A stretch of 64,000 bases of DNA from the IMG/VR virus record IMGVR_UViG_3300031772_004865, positions 1 through 64,000 of that record. One strand, 5' to 3'. This document shows positions 24,947 to 33,414 of the stretch, piece by piece (the stretch's first letter is position 1; the number at the start of each line of letters is the position of its first letter). This DNA is from a virus. A program made the translations under genes and the position numbers. The notes beneath the pieces are model-generated. The model did not search any database, was not told where the DNA came from, and worked only from the letters and a program-made list of their open reading frames with translations.

Positions 24947-25279
24947 TTAAATTATCTTTTTTTTAGTTAGTTCTCTTCTTTCATCCATTCTTCTTAATAT
25001 TTCAATCGGTAAATATTCGTTTAATAATGTGAATAAGTTTTCCAAATCTCCATGTCTGAATTGATTGGTATATCCACCTGGAAACTCTCTAACAACAGTA
25101 ATATATCCATTTTTCCATTTTGTTAATCTAATATTTTTATTTCTATATATTTCAATTCTTTGTTCTCTATCTGAATATTTATAACATTCTTTAGAACAAT
25201 ATTTTCTATCTGGATTATCAGTAAAAAAGGTTTTTCCACATTTGATTCTTTTACATTTAATTGGAATTTTAATTTTCAT
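24947..25279 (-). CDS. Hypothetical zinc-finger protein
   Basis: A 110-residue protein with an N-terminal zinc knuckle (KCKRIKCGKTFF, YCSKECYKY), then a beta-rich middle and a basic helix. Probably binds nucleic acid. It overlaps the primase-helicase start by one base. Confidence 0.55.
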   Translation of the reverse strand: MKIKIPIKCKRIKCGKTFFTDNPDRKYCSKECYKYSDREQRIEIYRNKNIRLTKWKNGYITVVREFPGGYTNQFRHGDLENLFTLLNEYLPIEILRRMDERRELTKKKII

Positions 25280-27165
25280 TATATTGGATTATTAGTTTCA
25301 TTTAATTCTTTATTAAAAAAATTAAATTTACAATTTATTCGTTCCGTTTGATTATGTCCAAGAGGGTCTCGCATTTTATCTATAATCCAATGACCTTCTA
25401 TTCCATCACTAGGATTATTATATTGATACCTTGCAGCAAATGAAGCAAATGATTTAATTAAATTCACAGCAAAATAATCATCGTTTTCTTTTAATTGAGT
25501 AAAAACAATGAGGATTCCACCTTTACGCCTCATTTCATCAGCAAGATGTTTAAATACTGATTGTGTCATTGCAAAGTCTTCCCCTGTGTACAACCAATCA
25601 ATTATGGAAAAAGAATTAGGCACAATTTCTATTTGGGTAGGATTATCAATTGATTCTTTTGAAATATAATAATCTTTTTGAGTTAATCCTAATTTTTGAG
25701 CTATTTTTTCGTGTCTACTGCCTGATTCCAAAGAAATGTAATAAGGCATTATCTCATCATTTAATTTTTTGGCGTTTTCTTTAATTTTTTTGATAATATT
25801 CATAGCAATATGTGTTTTTCCTTTACCTGTTGCAGTTCCTAATAAAACAATATCTCCACTATGAAAATTAGCCACATTACTAAAATAAGGTATTTCGTAT
25901 TTATATTCTGCAGAAAATTCTTGTGCCTCAGTAACCCATTCTATTTGTTGTTTTAGGTCATAACGACCTCTTCCTCTTCTAACTAATTTACCTTCTTTAT
26001 GTAATTTAGCTAAGTATTTATCTACAATTGCTCTTTTTAAATTAGTATGTTCCATTACATCTTTTGCAGAAATATCGCATTGCAATAATTTACAACATTC
26101 GTAAATCGCTTTTTCTTGAGTGGATTCTTCTGTTTCTTTATAACCTTCCAAACTTCCTATCATGCCTCTAATAGCATTTTGTGGCATGGGATTTTCTAAT
26201 AATTGAGTATTAAAAACACTTAAAGTAAATTCTACTTGCTCGGGAGTTAATTTATTAATAAGTATCCCCCCTAATTTAATAAAAGTATCATTACAACATC
26301 CTATTAAATTATTATTTTTGAGTTTAGGTAATTCTCCTTTTTGTTGTGTCAAATCTTCTGACATTTTTTCTGTTTCTACCCTATCTACCTTATTGAGAAA
26401 TAATAACTTAGATTTGACATTTTCAGGTACATTTTTTATGTCAGAACCAAGATTTACCCAAGTATAATTAAGATTATTAATCTTTGAAGGAGAACATAAA
26501 ATTTGACCTCCATCATTCCTAATATCAATAGTAACTCCAGCAATTTTTGAGGTTTGTTTTATTTCTTTATCATACTTAAAAATAAAATGCTTTCCATGTG
26601 GGGTATTTTGAATTAATGTTTTTGATGCAGTTAATTCTTTATAAATTTCTTCGTATTCTCCCGAAGGAGCAACTTTTAAATCAGCATCTATTACAGTAAT
26701 TCCACTAACTTCTCCTGTTCTAATACCTAAATTAAGACCACCTTCTATCCACTTTAAAATCTCCGATTTATCTTTATGAGTTTTATTGGTCCAATCTTTT
26801 TCTAAAGGAATTTTTCCATTTTTAGCAATTGGAAGGAAAGACCAACCATATTTTTGATATAATTCTAACTCTGGATAATTATCTAATTTTAAAGAATTAA
26901 TTAAAAAATCCATAACTTCTCCATCAGTCATTGGTTTATTTTCTAATAATCTAACAATATCGTATACATTTCCTTTCCAATTACATTGAAGACAATAAAT
27001 CTTATTATCAGTTCCTGGAATAGTTGTGGCAGTTGGTGATTTTCCTTTATATTTATGTTGACCAATATTAGGACAAGTAAATAGGATTTGTCCTTTCTTT
27101 TGGGTCTTCTCAAATTCAGGAAGTTTAATTTTTAAATATTCTAAAAATTTAGTAAAATCAATCAT
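25279..27165 (-). CDS. Primase-polymerase / replicative helicase fusion
   Basis: A 628-residue protein with three parts. Residues 25-75 are a zinc-binding primase head (C31, H37, C58, C61). Residues about 105-240 are a bifunctional primase/polymerase (PrimPol) domain: GWSFLPIAKNGKIP, GITVIDADL with D160 and D162, NTPHGKH, and DIRNDGGQILCSPS. Residues about 425-628 form a RecA-fold helicase with P-loop GTATGKGKTH (443-452). A winged-helix-like linker lies between. It should prime and unwind DNA at the fork with the family B polymerase. Complete length. Confidence 0.87.
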   Translation of the reverse strand: MIDFTKFLEYLKIKLPEFEKTQKKGQILFTCPNIGQHKYKGKSPTATTIPGTDNKIYCLQCNWKGNVYDIVRLLENKPMTDGEVMDFLINSLKLDNYPELELYQKYGWSFLPIAKNGKIPLEKDWTNKTHKDKSEILKWIEGGLNLGIRTGEVSGITVIDADLKVAPSGEYEEIYKELTASKTLIQNTPHGKHFIFKYDKEIKQTSKIAGVTIDIRNDGGQILCSPSKINNLNYTWVNLGSDIKNVPENVKSKLLFLNKVDRVETEKMSEDLTQQKGELPKLKNNNLIGCCNDTFIKLGGILINKLTPEQVEFTLSVFNTQLLENPMPQNAIRGMIGSLEGYKETEESTQEKAIYECCKLLQCDISAKDVMEHTNLKRAIVDKYLAKLHKEGKLVRRGRGRYDLKQQIEWVTEAQEFSAEYKYEIPYFSNVANFHSGDIVLLGTATGKGKTHIAMNIIKKIKENAKKLNDEIMPYYISLESGSRHEKIAQKLGLTQKDYYISKESIDNPTQIEIVPNSFSIIDWLYTGEDFAMTQSVFKHLADEMRRKGGILIVFTQLKENDDYFAVNLIKSFASFAARYQYNNPSDGIEGHWIIDKMRDPLGHNQTERINCKFNFFNKELNETNNPI

Positions 27166-27827
27166 TATTTTGCTCCTTTACTCATATTTTCTTCAGCCCA
27201 TAAGGGTTGGAGATTTTTCCAATTAAAACATTTATGCTGTTCGCTTAATTTAAATAAATCAAATAAAGCACATGGTTTAATATGGTCTATGTGCCATTTA
27301 CCCATGTTCTCCCACGTCATTCCTGTCTTAAATAGTTTCTGTAAATGTTGTTTTAAATGGTCAATAGAACAACCAATTAATTTCATAGTAACTTCAGATT
27401 TAATATTTCTTTTTAATGCATACCAAATTCTACTTCTTAAAACACGTCTTAATTTAAAATTAATATCGGTTTTCATTCTATTTTTTATATAACGATTAAA
27501 TTCTTTTTTATGTTTATTTTGATAAATTTTTTGTTGTTCTAAAAGTTTTTTTCTATGAATTTTATAATATAATTTACTTCGTTTTTTATTATATTCTTTT
27601 CTGTATTCATTAAAACATTCCTCAGAACAAAATTTTTGATTACCATTGTAAAGAATGAATTCTTTTTTGCAAATTAAACAAAATTTAAATTGTTTGGGTC
27701 TTGGTAAATATTGTTGTTTTATACATTCTCTACATCGACAAGTTAATCTATCTTTCTGATTTTTATCGCAATAGAATTCTTCTATAGATTTTATAATTTT
27801 ACATTTACTACAAATTTTATTTTTCAT
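27165..27827 (-). CDS. HNH endonuclease (free-standing)
   Basis: A 220-residue protein. N-terminal cysteine pairs (CSKCKIIKS, CRCREC, FCLICKKEF, FCSEEC) form zinc knuckles, followed by a lysine/arginine-rich helix and a C-terminal HNH core WHIDHIKPC...NWKNLQPLWAEEN. The HIDHIKP plus LQPLW pattern is common in phage homing endonucleases. It overlaps the primase-helicase start by one base and is probably a mobile gene. Confidence 0.8.
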   Translation of the reverse strand: MKNKICSKCKIIKSIEEFYCDKNQKDRLTCRCRECIKQQYLPRPKQFKFCLICKKEFILYNGNQKFCSEECFNEYRKEYNKKRSKLYYKIHRKKLLEQQKIYQNKHKKEFNRYIKNRMKTDINFKLRRVLRSRIWYALKRNIKSEVTMKLIGCSIDHLKQHLQKLFKTGMTWENMGKWHIDHIKPCALFDLFKLSEQHKCFNWKNLQPLWAEENMSKGAK

Positions 27828-27833
27828 GTTACC

Positions 27834-28400
27834 TTATTCTGCTCTTAACCAGTCTAAAAATAAATCTGCAATTAATTTAGTAACTTCTGCCAATGCCTCT
27901 GGAGATTTATCTTCTAATTGAATAGTTGAATTGCTTACTACCGCAGCAGCAGCATTTAAAGCATTACCACGTTGAATTTGTGCAGTTTTCTCAGGATTAT
28001 TATAATTTCCAGGAGTCCAAGTTGTTCTTTCTTTGCCTGTATCTTTTTCATCAATTACTTGTGTTTGTGCAGGATTCTTTTTATTACACATAAAACATTT
28101 TTTATACTTCCCATCTTTTAATTCTGCACCGCAATCTGTACAATTAAATCCAGTTGCAGTTTTAGTTTCTTCTTTTTTCTGTTCGAATTTAACTTTTTCT
28201 ATTTTAGAAACATTACGAAATACTCCATTCTTCACAAAAGTAATTTCAACTGTATCTCCTTTTTCTACCTTAGCCAAATCATCAAGAATTTCCTTATTAG
28301 TAGTATACCATTGGTCTTTGTCTCCTGCAATTTTGAATCCTTTTTTATTTGTTGCTTTGTAATCTATTACTACTGTAAGTGTTTCTGTTTTTTTCTCCAT
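27834..28400 (-). CDS. OB-fold and zinc-ribbon protein, candidate ssDNA-binding protein
   Basis: A 188-residue protein. The first 75 residues are beta-rich with an OB-like pattern (KGFKIAGDKDQWY, VEKGDTVEITFVKNG), then a CTDCGAEL...CFMCNKK zinc ribbon at about 92-115, a Pro/Thr linker and a C-terminal helix with an acidic end (TKLIADLFLDWLRAE). An OB fold beside primase, exonuclease and RecA genes fits a single-strand binding protein, but the family is not certain. Confidence 0.55.
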   Translation of the reverse strand: MEKKTETLTVVIDYKATNKKGFKIAGDKDQWYTTNKEILDDLAKVEKGDTVEITFVKNGVFRNVSKIEKVKFEQKKEETKTATGFNCTDCGAELKDGKYKKCFMCNKKNPAQTQVIDEKDTGKERTTWTPGNYNNPEKTAQIQRGNALNAAAAVVSNSTIQLEDKSPEALAEVTKLIADLFLDWLRAE

Positions 28401-28571
28401 TTATTCCTCCCTTAAATTAATATCAAATTCTTTTGACAATTTAACTATCTTACCTACTACCTCTGTAGTAAATTCATCTATATGGAAATAAATTTCTCCA
28501 TCTAAAGGTTTACCAGAAATAACCAGATAAACTTCATTATCATTATCTTTTACTATCTTTGCTTTGTTCAT
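28401..28571 (-). CDS. Small acidic hypothetical protein
   Basis: A 56-residue protein with alternating strands and a short helix, acidic overall. AGGAGGAATTT precedes its ATG, and its GGGAGG end provides the ribosome site of the OB-fold gene. Function unknown. Confidence 0.5.
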   Translation of the reverse strand: MNKAKIVKDNDNEVYLVISGKPLDGEIYFHIDEFTTEVVGKIVKLSKEFDINLREE

Positions 28572-28580
28572 AAATTCCTC

Positions 28581-28763
28581 CTATTTAATTGTATCACATC
28601 CAAAAGCCATTCCTTTATAAATATGATAATAATAATTTTCTTTATAAATTCCAGTTCCTCCACAAATCTTACATTCACTTTGAGGAATAGGTTTACCTCC
28701 AATCTTAGAACAACAATAACAAGAATATTTTAACACTTTTTTAATTACTTTTAATTTATTCAT
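28581..28763 (-). CDS. DnaJ-type zinc-finger small protein
   Basis: A 60-residue protein with CYCCSKIGG and CKICGGTGIY, the CxxCxGxG type of zinc knuckle found in DnaJ. Another such protein is at 47585-47830. It overlaps the exonuclease gene by eight bases. Likely a zinc-binding accessory protein. Confidence 0.55.
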   Translation of the reverse strand: MNKLKVIKKVLKYSCYCCSKIGGKPIPQSECKICGGTGIYKENYYYHIYKGMAFGCDTIK

Positions 28764-29496
28764 TTAATTTATAAAGTTTTCTAATTTCCTCTCTTATTGA
28801 ATTAAAAGGTATCTTACTAATATAGAGATTCTTTGGCATCAATTTATCCAATTCTTCTTTAATTGGTTGTTCGATTTCTTGAGGTAATTGTGTTAGGTCA
28901 ACAATTCTCTTTCTAATTTCAAATTCTGCTTCAGACGAAGGTTTGGTAAGTAAATTATCTGAAATATCTCCTTGAATCTTCTCAAGTAAAATTTTCATAG
29001 GAGTTTTTATATCTTTAAATTTTTTAGAAATTGGAGACCAAATTTTTGTATTAGGAAAAATTGCTAATTGTTCTAAATCTCTATCGCTTGAGCAAATAAC
29101 AATTTCTTTATCCTTATAATATCTACAAGCAACTGAAATAATATCATCCGCTTCAGAACCCCAAATCCTTACCCAATGAAACGATAAAGATTGTTCTAAT
29201 TTAGGAATGTAATTATTAAAATTTTCATATCGTTGATGCCACCATTCTGCACTTTCCTTTTCTTCACGTAAATCTTTTCTTTGTGCTTTATAGGAATGGT
29301 CAAGAGATTTGCGCCAACTTTTTCCGAAATCACATGCCATTATTATTATATCTTCCAAATCAATTTGTAATTTTTTGAGGTCTCCAATAAGCATACGAGT
29401 AAATGTATAAACTTCTGGTACTTGTTGAGTTTTTCGATAAGAAAAAATAGCTCGATGCATATAAAACCCTATATCCATTAAAATTACTTTATTCAT
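28756..29496 (-). CDS. 5'-3' exonuclease / flap nuclease (FEN-like)
   Basis: A 246-residue PIN-fold nuclease related to T4 RNase H and the 5' nuclease of DNA polymerase I. MDIGFYMHRAIF carries the first Asp; ACDFGKSWRKSLDHSYKAQR, GSEADDIISVA and ICSSDRDLEQL carry the remaining acidic cluster and the helical arch. It removes RNA primers and flaps at the fork. It overlaps an HNH gene upstream by eight bases. Confidence 0.85.
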   Translation of the reverse strand: MNKVILMDIGFYMHRAIFSYRKTQQVPEVYTFTRMLIGDLKKLQIDLEDIIIMACDFGKSWRKSLDHSYKAQRKDLREEKESAEWWHQRYENFNNYIPKLEQSLSFHWVRIWGSEADDIISVACRYYKDKEIVICSSDRDLEQLAIFPNTKIWSPISKKFKDIKTPMKILLEKIQGDISDNLLTKPSSEAEFEIRKRIVDLTQLPQEIEQPIKEELDKLMPKNLYISKIPFNSIREEIRKLYKLNE

Positions 29497-30178
29497 TTTT
29501 GGTATCTCTTTCTTTTATATTACATGGTTTGCAAGTTGTAAATAAATTATTCTTTCTACAATCTTTTCTATTCCTATTTTTATGATGTACTTCTAAATTT
29601 CTTCCATATTTTTTAAAATGTTCTTTTTTAGTCATACCACAAATAACACATTTATTGTGGTCTCTTTGACGAATTTCTTCTCTTAATTTAATAGTAAATT
29701 TTGAAGAATAAGGTTCAGTTCCTTTTCCATCTTTATATTGAGGATGATTTTTACCAGAATTGTTCATTATTCCAGTTTTGTATCTTCGTTTATTCTCACA
29801 AGAATGACATCGTTTAACATTATAATTAGTTAATTGTTTACCACAATCTATACACTTCGGTTTTCCACCTTTAAAATTTCCGTTATTTTTACCTATTAAT
29901 TTTATTCCAAACATACCATTCTTTTTACCTACATTTATTTCTTTTTCAATTAGAGTTCTACTTATCTTATCTTTAGTTATTTTAGTATGATGTTTTCCTT
30001 TATTCCAAGGAATCCATCCTATTTTACCTTTCATTGGATTGCTATTTGGATTTATTTTATATTGATAAATTCTTGCATGATGGCGACATCTTTTTGAAGT
30101 ATAGTCTTTTAATTCTATTCCACAGTCAATACAATGAGGCAAATGTTTTTCTTTTCCTATTACTTTTTTCTTTTTCAT
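29489..30178 (-). CDS. HNH homing endonuclease with zinc-ribbon array
   Basis: A 229-residue protein. CIDCGIELKDYTSKRCRHH and CIDCGKQLTNYNVKRCHSC are tandem zinc ribbons with NUMOD-like linkers (GKIGWIPWNKGKHH); the C-terminal HNH core is CVICGMTKKEH...LEVHHKNRNRKDCRKNNLFTTC with the HH pair. Paralogues are at 38224, 44245 and 61369. The ATG at 30178 is preferred over a TTG 12 bases earlier. Probably a mobile element in the replication operon. Confidence 0.8.
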   Translation of the reverse strand: MKKKKVIGKEKHLPHCIDCGIELKDYTSKRCRHHARIYQYKINPNSNPMKGKIGWIPWNKGKHHTKITKDKISRTLIEKEINVGKKNGMFGIKLIGKNNGNFKGGKPKCIDCGKQLTNYNVKRCHSCENKRRYKTGIMNNSGKNHPQYKDGKGTEPYSSKFTIKLREEIRQRDHNKCVICGMTKKEHFKKYGRNLEVHHKNRNRKDCRKNNLFTTCKPCNIKERDTKNE

Positions 30179-30179
30179 T

Positions 30180-30350
30180 TTATCCTTCAATTTCTATAGA
30201 ATTAACAATACACATTTTCTTCTCTATTTCCCATTTAATTATATGTACTAATTCTGCTAATTCATTTTCAGATAACAAACCTTGTCTATAATTAACTCTA
30301 ATTTTTAGAGTTTTAATAAATTTTTCTTTTCCTTCAAATTTTATAATCAT
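30180..30350 (-). CDS. Small hypothetical protein
   Basis: A 56-residue charged protein with a strand-helix pattern and no cysteine cluster. Its stop abuts the HNH gene start. No family recognised. Confidence 0.45.
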   Translation of the reverse strand: MIIKFEGKEKFIKTLKIRVNYRQGLLSENELAELVHIIKWEIEKKMCIVNSIEIEG

Positions 30351-30353
30351 TTT

Positions 30354-30812
30354 TTATCCTTGTGGCGGTATCGGTTTCTTCAAATAATTTAATTGTGATT
30401 GAACTGTCATGATTTTTTGTCCACAAACTTTACTATAAGCAGCAAATAAATTCGCAGTCCTTAAATAATCTAAATTATTTACTTTGGACATAGCTTTTGC
30501 TACTTCATCTGTCGGAGATTTCTTTCCACCTTTACCGTCATCTACTAAATTATTTTTGGCATTTAATAATTCCCTTGCTTCATTTACTTCTGAATAAGCA
30601 TCTGCAATCAATGAAATGATAGTTACTTCACTATGTAGCCCCGTTAATACATTTAGGGCGACTTTTAAATCTGCTTCTTCGGTTAATTGATTTCCTTTAA
30701 ATTGTGATTGATAATCTTCGATAGTATCGATGGTATCTTTAATTGTAATCATCAATTTATTAATTCCTTCAATTCCTTCTTCAAAATAATTTTTTAGGTC
30801 TTCATAACGCAT
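30354..30812 (-). CDS. Hypothetical helical protein
   Basis: A 152-residue all-helical protein rich in Leu, Glu and Ala, with a GKGGKKSPTDE linker at about residue 93. GGAGGTAAATA precedes the ATG. It overlaps the next enzyme gene by one base. Resembles small structural or recombination-associated coiled-coil proteins but is not assignable. Confidence 0.6.
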   Translation of the reverse strand: MRYEDLKNYFEEGIEGINKLMITIKDTIDTIEDYQSQFKGNQLTEEADLKVALNVLTGLHSEVTIISLIADAYSEVNEARELLNAKNNLVDDGKGGKKSPTDEVAKAMSKVNNLDYLRTANLFAAYSKVCGQKIMTVQSQLNYLKKPIPPQG

Positions 30813-31216
30813 TATTTACCTCCTGTAATTATAAAATCTCTTTCTTCTTTTTTTAAATAATTAGGTAAATCATTTAATTCTTTAGGAAGTAATCCTCGTT
30901 CAATTAATTCTTCTGTATGTATCATTGCTCCTACATTCCAAATCGCAGCAGCCAAATGGTCTTCATCTCTCTGTCCTTCTAAATGCTTATAAAGATGTCT
31001 TACTGCACTATCAAAATAACGAGATAATGGTTGACCTTTTTCCCAATTTCTATCTCCATACTTAACTGCTCCATTCTCAAAATGTTTAGCTAATCTTTGA
31101 AGCATAAGAGGACTAATTAAATCATATCTACCTTTTCCAATATTGGTATCCCTCACGCTACCAGTCTTGAATTCTTGCCTTTTTCCTGAATCTTTTACTT
31201 TATCAAATTTAGGCAT
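30812..31216 (-). CDS. dATP/dGTP diphosphohydrolase-like protein (PF18909-type)
   Basis: A 134-residue helical protein with GKGRYDLISPLMLQRLAKHFE, GAVKYGDRNWEKG, SAVRHLYKHLEGQRDEDHLAAAIWN. The KYGxRNWxxG...RHxxxxxxGxxxEDHLAAAxWN signature fits the phage family annotated as dATP/dGTP diphosphohydrolase N-terminal domain. The enzyme would lower dNTP levels or shift pools toward a modified nucleotide. The ATG with AAGGAGACAC upstream is used. Confidence 0.72.
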   Translation of the reverse strand: MPKFDKVKDSGKRQEFKTGSVRDTNIGKGRYDLISPLMLQRLAKHFENGAVKYGDRNWEKGQPLSRYFDSAVRHLYKHLEGQRDEDHLAAAIWNVGAMIHTEELIERGLLPKELNDLPNYLKKEERDFIITGGK

Positions 31217-31382
31217 GTGTCTCCTTATATTTTTCACAATTTTTGCATAATATTATAATATTTCTATCAAATTTATCTTTTCTTATTCTTAATAATTTTT
31301 TAAATTTCATACACTTCCGATTTAAAGAATTAAAAAATCTACAAAATGAACTTGGGTCTCCTTCAATAGCACAAAATAACAT
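31209..31382 (-). CDS. Small basic cysteine-containing protein
   Basis: A 57-residue frame, strongly basic with five cysteines including CKNCEKY near the end. Its ATG overlaps the TAA of the deoxyribosyltransferase-like gene (TAATG). Possible zinc-binding nucleic-acid protein. Confidence 0.45.
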   Translation of the reverse strand: MLFCAIEGDPSSFCRFFNSLNRKCMKFKKLLRIRKDKFDRNIIILCKNCEKYKETHA

Positions 31383-32026
31383 TATTTTTTCTCCTCTATT
31401 TTTTCTTCTTTAATTTCTTTTAATTTATACTTATCTCGAATGAACGTACATGCCTCATTAATACTGTAGAAAATTTCGCCCCCAGATTTCATAACTTCAT
31501 CAATTAATGTAGAATTTTCTTCTGTTTTAGGATGGTCTGGAAGAATTAAATAAATTGGTATATTAAATAGATAACATGTATGCACTTCATTTAATGTTCC
31601 TACGGTTTTTACATCTTTCGGATAATAAACAATAATAAAATCTGACCTAACTGTTGCCTCATAATCTCCCCAATACTGAAAATCAGTTAAATAATTTCCT
31701 TCTAATCTTGCTTTTTCATAAAGATAAATAAGTAATCTAATTTTATCTAATTTAAGAGTATCTATTTTTCCCCACCAAATCTTACTCATTTCTGTTGCAA
31801 AAATATCCCAATGTCCACCCTGTTTTAATCCAGTAATGTATTCAACTTGTTTACCTGATTCTTTACCTACTTTATTGGATTCCTGGTCAACAGGGTCATA
31901 GATTCCTAAATCAAAGGAAGTCAATTTTTCTGCAACTTCTTTTCTCCAAGATTTCATTTCTTTATTAGAAACAGATTCAATTGCTCCAGCCAAGTACGAA
32001 GTATATTTTAATCTTTTATTTTCCAT
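31382..32026 (-). CDS. Nucleoside 2-deoxyribosyltransferase-like protein
   Basis: A 214-residue protein with SYLAGAIESVS near the start, a central RLLIYLYEKARLEGNYLTDF, and SDFIIVYYPKDVKTVGTLNEVHTCY. The YLAGxI...DFIIVYxxxxxxxGTxxE pattern is that of the nucleoside deoxyribosyltransferase fold, which exchanges bases on deoxyribose or hydrolyses nucleotide bonds. Next to a dNTP hydrolase, a role in nucleotide salvage or making unusual nucleotides is reasonable. Confidence 0.72.
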   Translation of the reverse strand: MENKRLKYTSYLAGAIESVSNKEMKSWRKEVAEKLTSFDLGIYDPVDQESNKVGKESGKQVEYITGLKQGGHWDIFATEMSKIWWGKIDTLKLDKIRLLIYLYEKARLEGNYLTDFQYWGDYEATVRSDFIIVYYPKDVKTVGTLNEVHTCYLFNIPIYLILPDHPKTEENSTLIDEVMKSGGEIFYSINEACTFIRDKYKLKEIKEEKIEEKK

Positions 32027-32029
32027 TTT

Positions 32030-32230
32030 TTATCCTATTTTTGTTTTAATTTTGATAGTATCTCTAAATTTTTTATAATGTAATTGTTTTCTTCTAATCC
32101 AAAGACCACATATATCATTAGGAGAGGTATAAATATCTGTATTTCCTCTACTGTGTATTTGACATAAACAATTATCTTCTAATTTCTTATATTTTTTCCA
32201 GTATTTGCAGGTATTGCAAGTTTTTCTCAT
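32030..32230 (-). CDS. Small cysteine-rich protein
   Basis: A 66-residue protein with CNTCKYWKK, CLCQIH and CGLW cysteines, a possible zinc or iron-sulfur site, and a basic tail. One-base overlap with the protease gene. Function unknown. Confidence 0.5.
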   Translation of the reverse strand: MRKTCNTCKYWKKYKKLEDNCLCQIHSRGNTDIYTSPNDICGLWIRRKQLHYKKFRDTIKIKTKIG

Positions 32231-33105
32231 TAATAATTAACTCCTTCTAAAAAATTTCTAATAGTAAGTAAATCTATTGCTAATCCTAATGAACTTTCGG
32301 GAACAAATTTTGGTTCGGGAATAGGTTCTGGTTTTTTCTTTGCTACACTATAACCCATTACATTACTTGGTACTCCAATTAATTCTCCTTTTGAATTATA
32401 AAGTCCACCCCCTGAATTTCCGTAGGTAGTCGTGTTATCACTAATATAATATCCATCTTGTTTATTGCAAATTATTCCTTTTGAAATCGTTCTCCAAATT
32501 CCTAATGGACTTCCTATGGAATAAACTGTATCTCCTTTTTGTGGTTCTATTTCTGCTAAATTAACTACGGTTAAATTCTCATCTACTATAAAAATTTCTA
32601 ATAATGCTAAATCATGTTCTTCATCTGTTTTTATGATTTGAGCACCATAAGCGGTCATTCCTGCAATAGAATTTCTTTCGTCTTTTTTAGAATAAGCAAC
32701 TGTAACCCCCAATGATATTCCAATTTTATTTAATTTATCTATTTCAGCAATTACATGATAACACGTTAGAATATACATTCTATTTTCTGTTTTCTTTATT
32801 ACTGTTCCTGCGCCTTCTCCACGAAAAGTACTTACAGATACATCGCTATTTAATAATTTAATTAGGTCGGGTTGTTCGATTTTATTGGTTTGAATTTGAC
32901 CTAATAATTCAGTCTCATTATTAATAAGTTGATTATAACTATAATTTAAAAAAGTAATTTCACTTTCCAAAGAACTAACAGTATTAATCATATCCAATCT
33001 TAAACTTACCAATCCAATAACTAACCCAATTAAAGTACCAACTAAAACTACTCCTAATGTTATTCTTATTACTATTCTTGCTATTTTCAATAATAATTTA
33101 ATCAT
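32230..33105 (-). CDS. Membrane-anchored trypsin-like serine protease
   Basis: A 291-residue protein. Residues 5-33 are a hydrophobic anchor, followed by a short coiled coil. The catalytic triad of an S1/HtrA-like protease is visible: His117 in TCYHV, Asp165 in HDLALLE and Ser231 in GNSGGG. No PDZ domain follows. It is likely anchored in the inner membrane with the protease domain outside the cytoplasm. Phage-encoded proteases of this type are uncommon; the target is unknown. It lies two genes downstream of the M14 peptidase. Confidence 0.85.
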   Translation of the reverse strand: MIKLLLKIARIVIRITLGVVLVGTLIGLVIGLVSLRLDMINTVSSLESEITFLNYSYNQLINNETELLGQIQTNKIEQPDLIKLLNSDVSVSTFRGEGAGTVIKKTENRMYILTCYHVIAEIDKLNKIGISLGVTVAYSKKDERNSIAGMTAYGAQIIKTDEEHDLALLEIFIVDENLTVVNLAEIEPQKGDTVYSIGSPLGIWRTISKGIICNKQDGYYISDNTTTYGNSGGGLYNSKGELIGVPSNVMGYSVAKKKPEPIPEPKFVPESSLGLAIDLLTIRNFLEGVNY

Positions 33106-33308
33106 TACTTTCCTCCTGTAATTATATCATTTCTTGGATTTTCTTTTGCATATTCTGAAACTACAAATCTTAATAAACATTTTAATTCACAAAAATGATA
33201 GACTTCATTATCAAGTTCACTACCAAATCCAAAAGAAATAGTAATGGGAATTCCTAGATGTTTAGTGATAAGATTATCACCACAGGTATCACATTTAAAT
33301 ATTTTCAT
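33105..33308 (-). CDS. Small zinc-binding protein
   Basis: A 67-residue protein with KCDTCGDN at the start and HFCELKCLLRF in the second half, the C2-C2 spacing of a small zinc ribbon with a GFGSEL loop. Overlaps the protease gene by one base. Confidence 0.55.
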   Translation of the reverse strand: MKIFKCDTCGDNLITKHLGIPITISFGFGSELDNEVYHFCELKCLLRFVVSEYAKENPRNDIITGGK

Positions 33309-33414
33309 TTCTTCTCCTCTACTTTACAACTATCAGTTTCCTTATCATAACCTTTACATAATACACAAACTCATTTTGTTCCACATAACAATCTCTTATC
33401 CAGCAGTATATCAT
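33305..33414 (-). pseudogene. Short cysteine protein gene with probable one-base frameshift
   Basis: The ATG frame begins MIYCWIRDCYVEQNE and ends at a TAG after 31 residues. From about 33370 the next frame reads VCVLCKGYDKETDSCKVEEKK and ends in a TGA that overlaps the next ATG (ATGA), as intact genes do here. Joined, the halves would make a normal cysteine-pair mini-protein. I infer a one-base deletion near GAACAAAATGAG, or a sequencing error or programmed shift. Confidence 0.45.

Noticed and set aside
30812-31216. Evidence for a 2-aminoadenine (Z) genome
   Set aside because: A dATP/dGTP hydrolase-like gene is present, but no PurZ-like gene was seen, and the polymerase is family B rather than the DpoZ type; the case is too weak.
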